A DNA stretch of 64,000 nucleotides. It comes from Rhizophagus irregularis. Its lineage: Eukaryota > Glomeromycota > Glomeromycetes > Glomerales > Glomeraceae. Location: positions 4,675,001-4,739,000 of the forward strand of contig NC_089433.1 in assembly GCF_026210795.1 (NCBI RefSeq), given 5' to 3'. Below, piece after piece: positions 59,801-64,000 of this stretch. The notes beneath the pieces are model-generated. The model made no database searches. It saw nothing but the letters and a program-made list of their open reading frames with translations, and was not told the DNA's origin. Every line of letters starts with the position of its first letter. The first letter of the stretch is position 1. A program made the position numbers and the translations under genes.

Positions 59801-61928
59801 AAAGAATTTAGTTTAATAGTTTAAATTATATGTAAATATTATAACAATAAGTAATAATAGAATTAAATAAATAACTTACGATCTAAAAGAAATTACAAAA
59901 TAATTTTTTAAATAAAGAATTTAGTTTAACAGTTTAAATTATATGTAAATATTATAACAATAAGTAATAATAGAATTAAATAAATAACTTACGATCTAAA
60001 AGAAATTACAAAATAATTTTTTAAATAAAGAATTTAGTTAGTTTAAATTATATGTAAATATTATAACAATAAGTAATAATAGAATTAAATAAATAACTTA
60101 CGATCTAAAAGAAATTACAAAATAATTTTTTAAATAAAGAATTTAGTTTAATAGTTTAAATTATATGTAAATATTATAACGATAAGTAATAATAGAATTA
60201 AATAAATAACTTACCATCTAAAAGAAATTACAAAATAATTTTTTAAATAAAGAATTTAGTTTAATAGTTTAAATTATATGTAAATATTATAATAATAAGT
60301 AATAATAGAATTAAATAAATAACTTATAACTTACAATCTATTGAATAAAGAATTTAGTTAGTTTAAACTATATGTAAATATTATAACAATAAGTAATAAT
60401 AGAATTAAATAAATAACTTACAAGCTATATTATTTAAATAATTTTTTAAATAAAGAATTTAATTAGTTTAAATTATATGTAAATATTATAACAATAAGTA
60501 ATAATAGAATTAAATAAATAACTTACCAACTAAAAGAAATTACAAAATAATTTTTTAAATAAAGAATTTAGTAAGTTTAAATTATATGTAAATATTATAA
60601 CAATAAGTAATAATAGAATTAAATAAATAACTTACGAGCTATATTATTTAAATAATTTTTTAAATAAAGAATTTAATTAGTTTAAATTATATGTAAATAT
60701 TATAACAATAAGTAATAATAGAATTAAATAAATAACTTACGATCTAAAAGAAATTACAAAATAATTTTTAAATAAAGAATTTAGTTAGTTTAATTTTACA
60801 GTATGTAAATCTTATAACAATAAGTAATAATAGAATTAAATAAATAACTTACGAGCTATATTATTTTAAATAAAGAATTTAGTTAGTTTAAATTTTACAG
60901 TATGTAAATATTATAACAATAAGTAATAATAGAATTAAATAAATAACTTACGATCTAAAAGAAATTACAAAATAATTTTTTAAATAAAGAATTTAGTTAG
61001 TTTAATTTTACAGTATGTAAATCTTATAACAATAAGTAATAATAGAATTAAATAAATAACTTACGAGCTATATTATTTTAAATAAAGAATTTAGTTAGTT
61101 TAAATTTTACAGTATGTAAATCTTATAACAATAAGTAATAATAGAATTAAATAAATAACTTACACCCTATATTATTTAAATAATTTTTTAAATAAAGAAT
61201 TTAGTTAGTTTAAATTATATGTAAATATTATAACAATAAGTAATAATAGAATTGAATAAATAACTTACGAACTATATTATTTAAATAATTTTTTAAATAA
61301 AGAATTTAGTTAGCTTAAATTGTATAACAATAGAAATATAGGCATCATATAACTTACACCCTGAATTATTATTAATTTTTTTTTTTATTAGTTAGATATA
61401 AATATAATAAGAAAGGTATTTGCTATAAATTGAATATATTACTTACAATCTATTTATTTAAATTAAGAATATAATTAATTAAATTATATTAAATATTGAT
61501 AAATAAATATAATAAATTAATATTCTTAAGTATTATAACTTACTAGCTGTAATATAATTAATTAGTTGTTATTTGAATATTATGTAAAATAAATAAAGTA
61601 AAAAACTATTAATTTAAACAACTGATAACTTACAAACTATAGTATTAAATGAATTATTTAGTCACATAGGATATAATAAAAATAATAAGTAATTTTATTA
61701 TTATTTAATTATAAGATAACCTATTAACTTACGAGCTAAATTATTTAATATAATTTTTATATAATGCAGTTAGTTTGTATATTATATATAGGTTTATTTA
61801 CAGATAAGTATTCAAATTATTTGCAATAAAAATTTAATATTTCAGATACCTTCAAATTCTTCAGAGCCATTTTTATTTTCTTCAGAGCCATTTTTTTTAT
61901 TAATACTACCGGAAACTAGTTTTATCAT
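56836..61928 (-). CDS. TKL-type protein kinase, predicted 38 exons including 34 micro-exons
   Basis: Exons (minus): 61928-61850; 34 micro-exons (listed in the array entry); 58240-58030; 57953-57059; 56969-56836. The sum is 1419 nt (472 aa). Kinase motifs: SENTIMDKFI (family pattern before the domain), Gly loop NKGGFGTIYK, Lys115, WECHESCLDSSEII, catalytic loop HCDFHDGN (206-213), DLG (235-237), APEVLRGKSYT, ASDIYSFSMIMWE, CWDEDPLKRP. Exon 58240-58030 is open only in phase 2. The 5' exon starting MIKLVSGSINK ends in phase 1, and the single 1-nt micro-exon supplies the shift. The last exon repeats the preceding exon's tail (KKLNxIxES..VSEDL). The zinc-ribbon Cys of the sister kinases are absent. 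The kinase exons are certain; the micro-exon joining and the 5' exon are inferred. A simpler alternative is translation from the ATG at 58215 with the array as untranslated or unrelated DNA. Confidence 0.6.
58241..61849 (-). repeat. tandem array of 35 introns separated by 3-nt (one 1-nt) micro-exons
   Basis: Each 84-117-bp unit on the minus strand has a GTAAG donor, CTAAC/CTAAA, and a YAG acceptor. Micro-exon last bases, in transcription order: 61733 CTC, 61634 TTT, 61544 CTA, 61447 ATT, 61358 GGT, 61269 TTC, 61164 GGT, 61065 CTC, 60952 ATC, 60853 CTC, 60741 ATC, 60636 CTC, 60527 TTG, 60422 CTT, 60335 ATT, 60215 ATG, 60102 ATC, 59993 ATC, 59880 ATC, 59767 ATC, 59654 ATC, 59549 CTT, 59462 ATT, 59342 ATG, 59229 ATC, 59142 ATT, 59022 ATG, 58928 CTC, 58834 CTC, 58725 ATG, 58612 ATC, 58509 CTT, 58416 TTG, 58329 A. 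Each 3-nt exon spans the given base and the next two. Units from about 58560 to 61320 are near-identical (tail types AAAAGAAATTACAAAATAATTTTTT or TATATTATTTAAATAATT). The outer ones are diverged except at the splice signals. Confidence 0.8.
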
Positions 61929-62519
61929 ATTACCAATTTGTTAAAAATTTCAAAATTCTTATTGTATTAAATGTTCATACTATATATACGATTTTTACCT
62001 TTACCAATACATTGACCCATTACTATGTATTATATCAAAATTTTCTCTAACTGAAAAGAATAAAACAAATCTTTTTTTTCTTCTTTTTTTTATTATTTAT
62101 TAAACGCCTTATTAGTATGAGTAAATATGGTAATAATATTTATGCAAATTCATTATGTACATCATAAGTATTGCATATATGCACATATGACATAAATGTT
62201 GCATATCAATCAATCTTTATTGTTACGTAGCAAACATCACGAAATAGAGAAAATTGTCTCATATTAAATATATAAATTTCAAAAGTCATTAAGAAGGTCA
62301 AGTTTGGCTGCTTTGCAAGTTTACTTAGAATGACAAAGGTAGTTTTAAATATCACTATCGATTTTTTGTAAAATTGAAAAATGATCGGCACATATTCATT
62401 TTCTAGTTTTATTTTAAAAAAAAAGTTGCGGAAATATTTGGACAAAGTTACAAGTCAGTTACTAAAAACACTAAAAAATATATCAAATTCTTCAACATAA
62501 TAGAGTAGGAGTGTAAGGT
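61929..62519. other. upstream region of the micro-exon kinase
   Basis: AT-rich, with a pyrimidine/purine run near 62070-62090. An in-frame stop lies four codons above the ATG at 61928. No core promoter element is distinctive. A 79-codon minus frame at 62206-62445 has no recognisable features. Confidence 0.35.
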
Positions 62520-64000
62520 TCCTCCTACATGGAAATTGTTTTCAATCTTCAAGCCACACCCTCAAAAAAAGACCTACATATAATGGTTCAAGACCTATCA
62601 AAAGTGTATGATCGCGTAGAAATCCCGCTTTTAGAGCTGGCATTATGAAGAATTTGCATTCCTAAAACTTTAATCACTTTTATTATCAACCTTTTTACCA
62701 ATAGGAAAATCAAGTTATCTTTCAAGATTGGATTGGCGACCCATATAATGTCACAACGGGAAATCCATTTGTCCATTATTATGGGTTATCTACCACGATC
62801 CCATATTCGAGACTATAAATAACTCCCCCCACGCTGGCATTTCTTATGAAGATAAAATTCCAACTCGTATCCCTAATGATGATCTAGATCACAAAATCCA
62901 AGGTTACTTGGACGATACCATCTGGTTATCAGATAATTTGAATACATTACAATAAAACCCGGCCATCGCTGACAATTTTTACCAATTAGCCAATATCAAA
63001 ATCAATAAACACAAATGGACAAAATGACGCTTCTAACTAATAATAACGACATAGCAAAAGATCCTCATCTAACGATCAATTTTGGACTCTTATTAATTTT
63101 TGATACTGTTGTCTTTATTAGACCCATTTGCGCTAAGGTAGGCTCCTAATATTCTGGTAGCTTTTCCTATAGGTAGAATGTTAATTTTAACTGAATCATT
63201 ACCAAAAATAAAGATGGTGAATTACGTTACCTTTCTAATACGGAAAAAAGAAAATCACTAATGATCACGTGATTTAGTGATCAACAAAGTCATTATACCA
63301 AAGGATAGAATACTTAGCTTTCTTTAGCATAGTTTAGATAGCGTTTGGCTTTTTATTTAATTAGTTCTTGTCTATCTTTCTGTAATCTTGTTCACATGGG
63401 TAATAAAAATAAAAATAAAAATAGAATACTTAGCTTTCATATTTTAAAATCAATTCCATTTTACGATCAGTTTTAAACATATAACACATTTACCCAAAAA
63501 TACATATAATTCGATTATTTATAGCTCTATTTATCTACATATAAACAATATTTTTGATAATCAAATGAAAGCTCAAGCTTCTATATTTGTCGCTCAAGCA
63601 AACTCTCTTCACACTTCAAATACTTTAAAATTTTTAATGTTACTTAGTCAATATCGTTTTTGGTTACCTTTTGATTCTAATAACTTTTTTTCTCTTTTCG
63701 ACTTGTTCCTCGTTCATTTTCACGTTTAGGATTTTTTATTTACTTTTTTTCGTTTTTACAATCTTTCTATTTCAACCAATTTTCAATTTAGAGTTAAATT
63801 ATATTATTAATCCAACCCACTTGTTTCCATATTAATAGTCTTCGTCAAAAAGGTATCATGTTTCTTGACCAGATTATCACAATTGATTCAGCTTATTTAT
63901 TGGAATATAAGGACATCAAAACATCGCTAATTAACAAAACAGGTCACATTCCAAGATGATACAGTTTTTTAAAAGAACACATCACCCTACAAAATAACAC
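62520..64000 (+). pseudogene. decayed LINE-type reverse transcriptase, runs off the window
   Basis: Plus-strand text includes NLQATPSKKDLHIMVQDLSK followed by VYDRVEIPLLELAL (RT block A, at about 62545-62646), then a stop and RICIPKTLITFIINLFTNRK. The catalytic block appears as GYLDDTIWLSDNL (62901-62940, a YxDD variant), followed by FYQLANIKINKHKW. Further on, QASIFVAQANSLHTSNTLKFL (63573-63638) and LRQKGIMFLDQIITIDSAYLLE (about 63843-63910) match the downstream part of LINE polyproteins of these fungi. Frameshifts and stops are scattered throughout. It is inactive. Confidence 0.8.

Noticed and set aside
58370-61330. CRISPR-like array
   Set aside because: Units are near-identical over their whole length with no unique spacers, in a eukaryotic intron-rich context. 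The periodic signal is splice sites, not repeat/spacer alternation.
61850-61891. Alternative start MALKKIKM in the 5' exon feeding a hydrophobic micro-exon peptide into the kinase
   Set aside because: That frame enters the array in phase 0. After the 1-nt exon it meets the kinase exon in phase 1, which stops quickly. It cannot give the kinase; kept only as a possible short product.

Overview
The window looks like nuclear DNA of an arbuscular mycorrhizal fungus (Glomeromycotina, Rhizophagus-like). It is very AT-rich. Genes are cut by short GT..AG introns of about 55-120 nt, and they sit in long gene-poor stretches full of small inverted-repeat elements and decayed retrotransposons. Several members of the large tyrosine-kinase-like (TKL) kinase family typical of these fungi are present. 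The assignment rests on gene style and family content, not on a database search.

Layout. 0.4-6.7 kb: two tandem, paralogous five-exon TKL kinases on the minus strand, separated by a decayed gene, a dispersed repeat and a hAT-like MITE. 6.7-15.8 kb: mostly silent DNA with coding relics and one small cysteine-rich secreted-protein candidate (12.8-13.1 kb). 15.8-19.9 kb: a divergent pair, an F-box/LRR protein (minus) and a nine-exon PP2C phosphatase (plus). 19.9-27.9 kb: small transposons and a decayed kinase. 28-31.1 kb: a secreted pepsin-like aspartic protease and a low-complexity protein with a PPPY motif. 34.2-35.3 kb: a putative permuted papain-fold protein with an N-myristoylation start. 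38.6-40 kb: a kinase whose catalytic HRD loop is missing. 43.8-45.4 kb: a kinase with canonical motifs. 46-50 kb: LINE debris and two inverted-repeat elements. 52 kb: a small split His-rich secreted candidate. 54.7-56.3 kb: two MITEs and another dead kinase. 56.8-61.9 kb: a fifth kinase gene. 62.5-64 kb: a decayed LINE reverse transcriptase running off the window.

The most striking object is in the fifth kinase gene (minus strand). Between its candidate 5' exon (61850-61928) and its kinase exons (from 58240 down) lies a 3.6-kb tandem array that looks like a minisatellite. Read on the minus strand, every unit is a complete short intron (GTAAGT donor, CTAAC/CTAAA branch-like motif, pyrimidine-rich YAG acceptor). 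Neighbouring units are separated by exactly 3 nt in 33 cases and by 1 nt in the last case. Joining all 34 micro-exons gives a reading frame without stops. It enters from the 5' exon in phase 1, is shifted by the single 1-nt exon to phase 2, and meets the kinase exon in the only phase that exon tolerates. The predicted protein is 472 aa, a length close to the other kinases here, with the zinc-ribbon region replaced by a His/Tyr/Pro-rich segment written about one residue per exon. This is a sequence-based prediction; transcript reads would settle it.

Functionally the window is dominated by signalling (five TKL kinases, one PP2C, one F-box protein) and by possible secreted factors (aspartic protease, Cys-rich and His-rich small proteins). 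No operon-like arrangement or shared pathway is evident. The F-box/PP2C pair shares a 530-bp divergent promoter region.
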